Origin: Coriobacteriaceae bacterium | GTDB taxonomy: Bacteria > Actinomycetota > Coriobacteriia > Coriobacteriales > Coriobacteriaceae | Length of the DNA: 64,000 nt | Assembly (NCBI GenBank): GCA_902399975.1 | Contig: CABOHA010000004.1 | Coordinates: forward strand, 112,214-176,213 | Direction: 5' to 3' | In this document: positions 29,419 to 36,398 of the stretch, in pieces | How positions within the stretch are numbered: the first letter of the stretch is position 1 | Layout: each line of letters begins with the position of its first letter | Notes under the pieces: model-generated | The model's input: the letters and a program-made list of their open reading frames with translations, nothing else | What the model was told of the DNA's origin: nothing | The model's database searches: none | Made by a program: the position numbers and the translations under genes

Positions 29419-30630
29419 CTATACCCCAAAAACGTAGCGGTCCAGGCGCTCACACGCCTCCTTTACCCGCGAAAGCGGCAGTGCCAGATTCACGCGGATG
29501 TGACAGGGCCCGTGGAACGGGCGGCCGTCCTGATACCCCACGCCCACGCGCGCCCCCTCGTCGAGCAGCCACTGAATATCGCGGCCATGCTCGAGGCACC
29601 ACTCGGTGCAGTCCAGAAACACCATGTACGTGCCCTGCGGACGCGAATAGCCCACGCCCTCAAAATGCTCGTCCACGTAATCGCAGAAGTAGTCAATGTT
29701 GCCCTGGATGACCTGATTGAGCTCATCGACCCACTCGTAGCCCTGCGGCTGGTAGGCGCCGATAAGCGCGTGCATCGAAAGGACGTTCATCTCGTTGTAG
29801 TGAGTCTTGTTGGACACGGCGCACACGCGGTCGCGCAGCGTCTCGTTATAGATGATGTGGTAGCTGCCGACCAGGCCCGCCAGGTTGAACGTCTTGCTGG
29901 GCGCGTAGAGGGCAACCGTGCGCATGCGGGCATCCTCGCTCACCGACTGCGTCGGGATATGTCTGTGACCCGGCAGGATGATATCGGACCAAATCTCATC
30001 CGAGATCACCACGCAATCGTGCTGGCGATAGATGTCCATGGCACGTTCGATCTCGTCGCGCTCCCATACGCGGCCGCAGGGATTGTGCGGCGAGCAGAAC
30101 ACCGCGGCATGGATGTGGTTTTGGGCGAGCTTGCGCTCCATGTCCTCAAAGTCCATACGCCACACGCCTTGGTCGTCGAGCTTAAGCGGGCTGTGGACAA
30201 TGCGATAGCCCGCGGCTTCGATAGACTTGGTGAAACCGATGTAGGTGGGGCTGTGAACCAGCACCGCATCGCCCGGCTGGACATACGCGCGCAGCGTCGA
30301 CACGACACCGCCCAGCACGCCGTTTTCATAGCCGATATGCTCAGGAAGCAGGCTCTTAACGCCATTGCGGCGGCTCTGCCATTCGATGATGCGGTCAAAG
30401 TACTCGTCGCGCGGATCGAAATAGCCAAACATGGGATGCTGGGCGCGCTGAATGATGTGCTCCTGAACCGTGGGCACCGTGGCAAAATTCATGTCCGCCA
30501 CCCACATGGGGATGCGGTCGAAGCCCTCGTCGGGTGCGTTCGGAGCCATGTCGGGAATTTCTCCCCAGGAGTCAACGGCGATGGCGTCCATGCCGTGGCG
30601 GTCGATAAGCGAGCTGAAGTCGTATTTCAT
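29419..30630 (-). CDS. MalY/PatB family PLP-dependent C-S lyase/aminotransferase
   Basis: The 403-residue fold-type I PLP enzyme has the conserved pyridoxal-binding Lys in APSKTFNLAG, the substrate segment FCSPHNPCGRVW and SDEIWSD. MalY/PatB relatives cleave cystathionine or cysteine conjugates to release thiol, pyruvate and ammonia. ATG at 30630 follows GGGAG. It lies downstream of the TrmO gene on the same strand and may be read with it. Confidence 0.9.
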   Translation of the reverse strand: MKYDFSSLIDRHGMDAIAVDSWGEIPDMAPNAPDEGFDRIPMWVADMNFATVPTVQEHIIQRAQHPMFGYFDPRDEYFDRIIEWQSRRNGVKSLLPEHIGYENGVLGGVVSTLRAYVQPGDAVLVHSPTYIGFTKSIEAAGYRIVHSPLKLDDQGVWRMDFEDMERKLAQNHIHAAVFCSPHNPCGRVWERDEIERAMDIYRQHDCVVISDEIWSDIILPGHRHIPTQSVSEDARMRTVALYAPSKTFNLAGLVGSYHIIYNETLRDRVCAVSNKTHYNEMNVLSMHALIGAYQPQGYEWVDELNQVIQGNIDYFCDYVDEHFEGVGYSRPQGTYMVFLDCTEWCLEHGRDIQWLLDEGARVGVGYQDGRPFHGPCHIRVNLALPLSRVKEACERLDRYVFGV

Positions 30631-30742
30631 GCTGAGCTCCCGTGCAAAGCGGATTGTTTTGGTAGGCGTTATTGTCCACCAGCGCGGGCGGTTTTGGAGC
30701 GGAGTTTGGCGCTTAATTTGACGGGTGCGGACGAGTAGCTGG

Positions 30743-31480
30743 TTAGTCTCGCGCGTCGTTGATGGCGGTTATCGTCAACCTGGTTCCGTCGACCGTAAAC
30801 GATATGTCGAGCCCAGCGTAAGCCAAATGGTAAACGCGGTTTGGCTCGTGTTTGCCGCCCGCACGGCGCGGATCTTGGCGGAGCACCTCGATCAAGCCGG
30901 GGAGCTTTTCAGGCGGGACCATATCCTGCAGCACTTGCGGAAACTCGACGTCGAGCTCTTGCCACGGCGCGTCTTCAATCCAGCCGCCCGTTGCATCCGG
31001 GTGGCAGTCCGCAAACGGAATGTAGGGCTTAATGTCGTAGATGGGCGTGCCGTCGCGCAGGTCGGCCCCCAGCACATGAATGATGGGGCCATCGTCGGTA
31101 GGCTCAACACGATCGAGCTTGACACAGGTGAGCCCGATGGGATTAGGGCGAAACGGGCTGCGCGTGGCAAACACGCCCACGCGCTCAGCTCCACCCAGAC
31201 GCGGCGGGCGCACGGTTTTCGACCATTTTGCGTTGGTGCCGGACCTGTCCTGTGTTTTAGCGTCGACGGCAATATCTTTAGCCGTGCCGCCGGGCGTGCC
31301 GTTTTCGAAGCGCCAGAGCAGCCATAGGTGAGAGAAGGAGTCCAGGCCCTCAACCGCTGCATTGGAGGCAAATTCCGGCTCAAAAACGATGCGTCCCTCA
31401 AGATGGGGCGCCAAAAAGCTGTTGCGCGGGATGCCGAACTTCTGCGGCAGGTCGGTATGTATGTGTGCAATAGGTTCCAT
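30743..31480 (-). CDS. trmO: tRNA m6t6A37 methyltransferase TrmO (TsaA-like)
   Basis: The 245-residue protein has the TsaA/VirR SAM-binding fold and its diagnostic segment SPFRPNPIGLTCVKL, plus a C-terminal extension usual for TrmO. TrmO methylates t6A at position 37 of certain tRNAs. ATG at 31480 starts the conserved domain (MEPIAHIHTD); a longer frame from 31573 has no homologous content. No strong ribosome site is seen, so an ATG three codons upstream (31489) is possible. Confidence 0.85.
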   Translation of the reverse strand: MEPIAHIHTDLPQKFGIPRNSFLAPHLEGRIVFEPEFASNAAVEGLDSFSHLWLLWRFENGTPGGTAKDIAVDAKTQDRSGTNAKWSKTVRPPRLGGAERVGVFATRSPFRPNPIGLTCVKLDRVEPTDDGPIIHVLGADLRDGTPIYDIKPYIPFADCHPDATGGWIEDAPWQELDVEFPQVLQDMVPPEKLPGLIEVLRQDPRRAGGKHEPNRVYHLAYAGLDISFTVDGTRLTITAINDARD

Positions 31481-31620
31481 GCCGGTCATTGTACGGCATG
31501 AGGGCATGGACGCTGCGTGCAATCCCCCACCACGACCGCCCTTTTTGCAACCAACGGTTGCTTGGAAGGGCATCGGCCGCCGCGTATGCTTAAAGCCGCA
31601 AGCAGCAGAAAGGAACTATC

Positions 31621-32448
31621 ATGGCCTTTGCAGAAAAACTCATCGCCGTCCGTCGTGCCAACAGCCTCACCCAAGAGCAGCTCGCCGCCAAGCTCTATGT
31701 CACGCGCCAGGCCGTGAGCCGCTGGGAGCGCGGCGAAGTCAGCCCGGGCATCGACATGATGAAGCTCATTGCCGCCGTAACCGGAGAACCGCTGTCGCAC
31801 CTGCTCGAAATGCCCGAGCACTATTGCCAGAGCTGCGGCATGATACTCACGCCCGATGACTGCGGCACCAATGCCGCGGGCGCCAGGACCGATCATTACT
31901 GCAAGTGGTGCTACGACCGCGGCAAGTACACCTATGAGACCACGATGGAGGCAATGATCGAAGATTGTGCCCCGCGGCTGGCACAAAGCACCGGCATGTC
32001 GCTCGATGAAGCCGTCTCGCTCATGGGCGCCGTGCTGCCGCAACTGGAGCGCTGGCGCTCCGTGCACGAAAACGAGGACCGCTACGGTGCCGAGGCGCGG
32101 GCGCGCTATGGCGATGAGGCTATCGATACGGCAAACGAAGCGCTGTTGGACATGGACCCCGAAACCTGGAACGACATGAAAGAACTCGAGCGCGCGATTT
32201 TAGGCCAGCTCTCGATTGCCATGGACGACGGCGATCCAAAGAGTAACGAAGCCCGCAAGCTTGTCGCAATGCACCGCCGATGGGTTGGCCTTAACTGGGG
32301 ACACGAGCCCCAGGACGAAGCATACCTGGGCCTCGCCAATGGTTATCTTGCCGACCAGCGCTTTGTTGACTACTACGACAAGCCCTGCGGCACCGGAGCC
32401 ACGGCGTTTCTGGTACAGGCAATCGAGTCGTCGTTGACACGTGCATAG
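31621..32448 (+). CDS. XRE regulator fused to zinc ribbon and TipAS-like ligand domain
   Basis: The 275-residue protein has an HTH_3 domain (about 5-60; TRQAVSRWERGE), a four-Cys zinc ribbon (Cys69/72 and Cys94/97), then a helical region (about 145-272; MHRRWVGLNW, YYDKPCGTGATAFL) that resembles the TipAS drug-binding domain. TipAS normally sits behind a MerR HTH, so this combination is noteworthy. ATG at 31621 follows AAAGGA. It could sense a peptide antibiotic or similar ligand; its target may be itself or the downstream glutaredoxin 51 bases away. Confidence 0.82.
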   Translation: MAFAEKLIAVRRANSLTQEQLAAKLYVTRQAVSRWERGEVSPGIDMMKLIAAVTGEPLSHLLEMPEHYCQSCGMILTPDDCGTNAAGARTDHYCKWCYDRGKYTYETTMEAMIEDCAPRLAQSTGMSLDEAVSLMGAVLPQLERWRSVHENEDRYGAEARARYGDEAIDTANEALLDMDPETWNDMKELERAILGQLSIAMDDGDPKSNEARKLVAMHRRWVGLNWGHEPQDEAYLGLANGYLADQRFVDYYDKPCGTGATAFLVQAIESSLTRA

Positions 32449-32499
32449 ACCGCGGCGGCTTTGGGTATTTCAATCGAAACCTCAACCGATTGGAGACCT

Positions 32500-32745
32500 A
32501 TGGCTACTGATCACGAGCTCGCGCTCTACGTTATGACCGGCTGCCCGTATTGCATAAAGGTCAAGCGCTTCCTGGCCGATAACGGCGTGACCATCCCCGA
32601 GCGTAATATCTCGACCGATTCCGATGCCGAGCAGACGCTCATCGCCGTCGGCGGAAAGCGCCAAGTTCCCTGCCTGTTCATCGACGGCAAACCACTCTAC
32701 GAATCGAGCGACATCATCGCGTGGATACAGAAGAACCTGCTCTAG
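32500..32745 (+). CDS. Glutaredoxin-like protein
   Basis: The 81-residue protein is a bare thioredoxin fold with the CPYC active site (Cys15, Cys18) and the cis-Pro segment QVPCLFIDG. It reduces disulfides using glutathione or another thiol. ATG at 32500 has GGAGA upstream; a frame starting at 32461 is less likely. It follows the XRE/TipAS regulator. Confidence 0.93.
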   Translation: MATDHELALYVMTGCPYCIKVKRFLADNGVTIPERNISTDSDAEQTLIAVGGKRQVPCLFIDGKPLYESSDIIAWIQKNLL

Positions 32746-32786
32746 TACGCAATTGCAGTCGGCTCGCCCCGACGTCCAAGCCCATA

Positions 32787-32877
32787 CGACCCAAACATGT
32801 ACACCAGCATCCAAAGTCGACGTTTTTCGACATCTTTGGATGCTGGTGTACAGCTTTTTGCATGGCCCCGGCACAGG
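32787..32877. repeat. 91-bp hairpin repeat, copy 1
   Basis: Stem arms at 32800-32816 and 32834-32850 pair over 17 bases around a loop containing TCGACGTTTTTCGA. The element aligns without gaps to 33892-33982, with 79 of 91 bases identical by eye. Stem positions differ in a way that keeps pairing. Confidence 0.85.
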
Positions 32878-32878
32878 T

Positions 32879-32913
32879 AGTCGTTGGGGACGTTCTTAAA
32901 TGACTAGTTGTTT
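32879..32913. repeat. Half of a family A element
   Basis: It matches the left arm and loop of the inverted repeat at 25820 (GTTGGGGACGTTCTT, then TGACTAGTTGTT) but lacks the right arm. Another half lies at 33275-33312. The 12-base TGACTAGTTGTT occurs at 32901-32912 and 33282-33293 as a direct repeat around the MITE-like element. Confidence 0.65.
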
Positions 32914-32973
32914 GAGACAGCCTTTGGATTATGGCTGTTTGGGGCCATCTGACGTCTCTGGAAAGGGCTCCTT

Positions 32974-33219
32974 AGAGGGCCGTGTTCAAAAAATGGCAAA
33001 TATGAGTACTGCTACTTGTTTAGTAACAGCAATTTTAATCATTTCAGGGATCATTCAACGCCCCAAGCGCCCACAGACGGCGTTATTTCTCCCCATATGT
33101 TCAATAAAAGAGACGCCTAATGGTATTAAATCTCATCAGGGACCTCATTTTTGAACAAAATAAATGCAACCATAATGGCAACAGTACTCATATTTGCCCC
33201 TTTTTGCACACAGCCCTCC
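32974..33219. mobile_element. MITE-like element with 40-bp terminal inverted repeats
   Basis: The ends 32974-33013 and 33180-33219 are inverted copies, 34 of 40 bases matching, sharing GGCAAATATGAGTACTG near the inner edge and a GAGGGC near the outer edge. The 246-bp element has an AT-rich core and no transposase; the only open frame is short and unlike any protein I recognise. It would be moved in trans by a transposase elsewhere. Confidence 0.72.
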
Positions 33220-33274
33220 AGAATAGTCGTTAGGAACGACTCAAAATGGCAATTCCGGCACTTAGATGCTCTCT

Positions 33275-33312
33275 TCTTGAATGACTAGTTGTTAAAGAAC
33301 ACTCAGCGACTA
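33275..33312. repeat. Second family A half-element, diverged
   Basis: TTCTTGAATGACTAGTTGTT followed by AAAGAAC and a diverged GCGACT end resemble the loop and right arm of family A. With the half at 32879 it brackets the MITE-like element and could be the remains of one interrupted repeat. Confidence 0.5.
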
Positions 33313-33315
33313 CTC

Positions 33316-33344
33316 CAATTCGCGACACACTGTGTCGCGAATTG
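33316..33344. repeat. Perfect 29-bp palindrome
   Basis: CAATTCGCGACACA (33316-33329) and its exact complement (33331-33344) are separated by one base. The one-base centre resembles the design of the family C palindromes, though the sequence differs. It could be a repeat or a protein-binding site. Confidence 0.8.
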
Positions 33345-33538
33345 AGCTGTTCTCACCACCGAAGACCGGTGAAAGCTCCTGGCCAGAATCTCGATAGTTT
33401 GTTAAAGTGCCCCTCTGCAGGTTCAATGAGCGCTCATGTTCCAGACTAGCAAGTGAAGAAATATCGAAGCCATCGATGCTCATTTCCTATCGAAAAAACT
33501 AGTCAATACACGCTAATTAGCTTGATAAACTGCTTGTA

Positions 33539-33566
33539 TTTTTGTCTACAAAACTGTATACAAAAA
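33539..33566. promoter_or_regulatory. Palindromic operator of the RHH gene
   Basis: TTTTTGTCTACA (33539-33550) and TGTATACAAAAA (33555-33566) form an 11-of-12 inverted repeat with a four-base spacer, 50 bases before the RHH start. RHH proteins commonly bind such sites to repress themselves, which is inferred here. Confidence 0.55.
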
Positions 33567-33616
33567 GAGATTCCGGTAACCAGCGCTCGACATTATGTCA
33601 ATCGATAGGAGGCGCT

Positions 33617-33883
33617 ATGGACGCCAAGCAGCTTGAAAAGATGATGGGGTTTGCCCCCGGAGAGTTGGAGAAAGCCGCGGAGGCATACGAAAAAGATGAA
33701 TGGCCGAAGGGTCGCACCATCAAGCCGGGAAGGCCGTCGATCTCTGATGAGCCAAGCGTTGTTTTATCGGCACGTGTGGGCGAATCGGTTCTTGAAGCAT
33801 TTGACGCAAAGGCAAAGCGCCATGGGCAAACGCGCACGGAGCGACTCAGGGAACTCATTACACTCGATGCAATGATTGCCTAG
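33617..33883 (+). CDS. Orphan CopG-like ribbon-helix-helix protein
   Basis: The 88-residue protein ends with a ribbon-helix-helix segment (PSVVLSARVGESVLEAFDAK and RTERLRELI), a DNA-binding fold of antitoxins and plasmid regulators. ATG at 33617 has AGGAGG seven bases upstream. No toxin gene follows: 131 bases of repeat and then a convergent tRNA-modification gene. It may be an antitoxin that lost its partner or a stand-alone regulator; the repeat nest around it fits a mobile origin. Confidence 0.78.
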   Translation: MDAKQLEKMMGFAPGELEKAAEAYEKDEWPKGRTIKPGRPSISDEPSVVLSARVGESVLEAFDAKAKRHGQTRTERLRELITLDAMIA

Positions 33884-33891
33884 TCCCCTGC

Positions 33892-33982
33892 CGAACCAAA
33901 CATGTACGTCAGCATCCAAAAACGATATTTTTCGACATCCTTGGATGCTGGCGTACAGTTTTTTGCATGGGTCCGGCACAGG
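33892..33982. repeat. 91-bp hairpin repeat, copy 2
   Basis: It aligns end to end with 32787-32877. Stem arms at 33905-33919 and 33941-33955 carry changes that preserve pairing (one A-T to G-C pair and one C-G to T-G pair). It lies just after the RHH stop, so copies 1 and 2 bracket the repeat nest. Confidence 0.85.
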
Positions 33983-34014
33983 CGATCCGTTCTTCTCCGT
34001 CCCCAAGGGATCAT

Positions 34015-34974
34015 TTAGCCACAAAAGCGGGCGATGGGCGCAAGCTGCTGCTCGCGAAAGACACGGTCGACAGCGGCACGGTATTCATCGACCTTTTTGG
34101 TCTTGCGTACGAGTTTGTGAACGGTCGCGGGATCGGCGAAGGCGCATTTGGCGTAGAACCACCACTCCTTCATGCGAAAGACCGCGTTGCCCCCAATCTC
34201 GTCCGCATAGGCCGCAAACAGCATGTCATGGAAGCGTTGCAGCTCAGCGGCGGTAGCGGCAGGGTCGCCCTTAACCATGCGAGCCAGCGCGGGATTCGCA
34301 AGCAAGCCGCGCCCCAACATTACGTGGCGTGTTCCGGGATAGGCCTTCACCAGCGCATCCATGTCCTCAAGATCAAAGATGTCGCCGTTATAGGCCACGG
34401 GGAACGGCGCCCGTTCCAGCGTCTCGCCGTAAAACTCTTTGCGCGGTGAGCCCGTATAACGGTCCTTTTGCACGCGCGGATGCACGATCAACTCCGCCAG
34501 CGGCATTCGGCAATAGAGGTCGAGCACGCGCTCGTACTCGTCATCGCATTCGAGCCCCAGTCTGGTCTTGACCGACACCGGCAAGGGCGAGCGTTCGCAC
34601 ACGTCGCTCAAGAACACCTCGAGCTCATCCAAATTGCGCAGAAAGCCCGAACCCTTGCCCTTCGCGACCACCGTACCCGAAGGGCAGCCAAGGTTGAGGT
34701 TGACCTCGCGGTAACCCATATCGGCAAGCACCTGCGCCGCCCACACAAACTCGTCCGCATTCTTGGACATCAGCTGGGGCACCACGTTAAGTCCCTGGTT
34801 GTTGGCAGGATCGACCTCTTTAAACGCCTTGCCGCCAAAGCGATTGCCCACCCGCGGCGGCGGCAAAAACGGCGTGTAATAACAATCGAGCGCGCCGAAG
34901 CACTCCGCATGCACGCGACGGAACACATGCCCGGTAATCCCCTCCATAGGGGCCAGCGATAAATACATCAACAT
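34015..34974 (-). CDS. tRNA-dihydrouridine synthase (Dus family)
   Basis: The 319-residue TIM-barrel flavoenzyme reduces uridines in the tRNA D-loop. It shows LAPMEGITG at the N-terminus, the catalytic Cys in NLNLGCPSG, and the FMN phosphate segment GRGLLANPAL, all Dus features, and its length is normal. The subfamily (A, B or C) cannot be set by eye. ATG at 34974 is used; a second ATG two codons later is possible. Confidence 0.94.
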   Translation of the reverse strand: MLMYLSLAPMEGITGHVFRRVHAECFGALDCYYTPFLPPPRVGNRFGGKAFKEVDPANNQGLNVVPQLMSKNADEFVWAAQVLADMGYREVNLNLGCPSGTVVAKGKGSGFLRNLDELEVFLSDVCERSPLPVSVKTRLGLECDDEYERVLDLYCRMPLAELIVHPRVQKDRYTGSPRKEFYGETLERAPFPVAYNGDIFDLEDMDALVKAYPGTRHVMLGRGLLANPALARMVKGDPAATAAELQRFHDMLFAAYADEIGGNAVFRMKEWWFYAKCAFADPATVHKLVRKTKKVDEYRAAVDRVFREQQLAPIARFCG

Positions 34975-34987
34975 CCACTCTCAACTC

Positions 34988-35020
34988 AATGTGACAAAGG
35001 GACAGTCCCTTTGTCACATT
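34988..35020. repeat. Family C perfect palindrome, copy 1
   Basis: AATGTGACAAAGGGAC and its exact complement flank a single A, giving a 33-base perfect palindrome with core GGGACAGTCCC. The copy at 36366-36398 is identical except for the central base. It lies 13 bases upstream of the Dus start. Confidence 0.92.
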
Positions 35021-35225
35021 TGCAAATCATCATTCGGCTGTTTATTTTGGCACACATACGTATCGGGCGGCATCATCGCGTGGGCACAGGAGCAGCCGCT
35101 CTAAACCAGGGCTGTCGTGGCACTTTTGCCGTATGACCTGCGCTCACCGATGGCGGGATTCTCTATACTGAGTCACATATGACGGCATCGCGCCACAACG
35201 ACCGCCACGACACCAAGGACCAGCC

Positions 35226-36359
35226 ATGGCAGCACTCTCCGAACAAGAACGTAAGCGCATCCAGCGATACTGCATCTGTCCCAAGGTTGCCGGCGCGGCG
35301 CTTGCCATGGCGTTTGTGCTGCCTTTTTTGATCATTCCCTTCGAAATGATTGACGATATCGTCTTCCATCATGAAAGCTTCCAGGAGACGGGCATGATGA
35401 CCGCCTTGGCGCTCACCGCCGTCGAGCTCATCATCTTCTGCTATTGCGCGCTCGCGCCGCGCTTTGGCATGCGCGGCAAGCAGTGGAGGGAAATGCAGCA
35501 CCGGCTCGCCGTCGAGCAGAGCGAAAAAGACCGCTCGGCACAAATTGCAGGCGTTGTTGGCACGCAGGCCGCCGCGCGTCTGCTCAAGAACAGCGACAAT
35601 GAGACCGCACGCAACCTGGGCGGTGCGGCAGAAGTCGCCGCTGCCGTAGGCGCCGTCGCCACCGCGGCAGACGTGCTTGCCGAAAGCTTTGCCAACGCAA
35701 AGGCCATGGCAGAGGCCTGTGGCGTGCCTATCCCCCGTGCAAAAAAGTGGATCGTCGCGCTTGTGGCACTGCCCCTCGCAATCGTGTGCGGTGCCTATAT
35801 CCCGCAGCTGGCGCAGGGAAACATCGAGATGCAACAGAACGCCGCGGCCGCGGCCGAGCAGATCGCCATCGCCCGCAAGACGCTAGAGCCCGCATGCGAG
35901 TACGTATCCGCCGATGACCCTTACGAGCGATATCAAGATTACGGCTATCACGTCCGCGGCTACCTTCACGACGGCGACTCCGATACCCAGAAGACCTATA
36001 CGTACCTGGATTTCGACAACAAGGGAACGCTCAAGGAAGTGAGTTACATAGCAGAGATCGACCCCGACGCGAGCCTTGAGGACAACCTCGCCCGCATCGA
36101 GCTCGACTTGGACGAACTTTCCTCTGTCGTCCAAACCGTAGACGTCAAGACCGTGAGTCCCGAGCTCCTAGCACCGCAAAAGCTCCCCGAAGAGTTTAGG
36201 CAGGCTTTTTTGAACGGTTCGCTCTACGAGAGAATCTCCATCAGGACGAGTGGCAACCCCATCAAAACGTACTATTCGTTTGACACGGATCCCGAGGATG
36301 AATTTGACGAGTACACCCATCCAAGCATCCGTATCACGTTGATGGGCAAAACGAGCTAG
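35226..36359 (+). CDS. Membrane protein of unknown function
   Basis: I do not recognise this 377-residue protein. It has two membrane helices near residues 20-45 and 55-80, a charged region with an Ala-rich helical stretch (about 115-165), a third helix near 178-200, and a soluble Asp/Glu-rich C-terminal domain (about 220-377) probably outside the cell. ATG at 35226 follows AAGGA. The gene is monocistronic and ends at a family C palindrome. Confidence 0.72.
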   Translation: MAALSEQERKRIQRYCICPKVAGAALAMAFVLPFLIIPFEMIDDIVFHHESFQETGMMTALALTAVELIIFCYCALAPRFGMRGKQWREMQHRLAVEQSEKDRSAQIAGVVGTQAAARLLKNSDNETARNLGGAAEVAAAVGAVATAADVLAESFANAKAMAEACGVPIPRAKKWIVALVALPLAIVCGAYIPQLAQGNIEMQQNAAAAAEQIAIARKTLEPACEYVSADDPYERYQDYGYHVRGYLHDGDSDTQKTYTYLDFDNKGTLKEVSYIAEIDPDASLEDNLARIELDLDELSSVVQTVDVKTVSPELLAPQKLPEEFRQAFLNGSLYERISIRTSGNPIKTYYSFDTDPEDEFDEYTHPSIRITLMGKTS

Positions 36360-36365
36360 CCACCC

Positions 36366-36398
36366 AATGTGACAAAGGGACTGTCCCTTTGTCACATT
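36366..36398. repeat. Family C perfect palindrome, copy 2, overlapping a stop codon
   Basis: The same 16-base arms as at 34988 surround a central T. It lies between convergent genes and its last two bases are part of the ABC transporter stop codon, so it may act as a bidirectional terminator-like hairpin even if it is a mobile repeat. Confidence 0.92.

Larger units (their letters stand above)
32746..33616. other. Gene-free repeat nest, AT-richer than its surroundings
   Basis: These 871 bases hold no convincing gene. They contain a hairpin element (32787-32877), two family A half-elements, a 246-bp MITE-like element (32974-33219), a perfect 29-bp palindrome (33316-33344) and the operator of the RHH gene (33539-33566). 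Base composition is visibly AT-richer than the flanks, which fits acquired or decaying mobile DNA. Confidence 0.8.

Noticed and set aside
32900..33154. 84-codon open frame in the repeat nest
   Set aside because: It has no ribosome site, reads through the MITE-like end, and the product resembles no protein.
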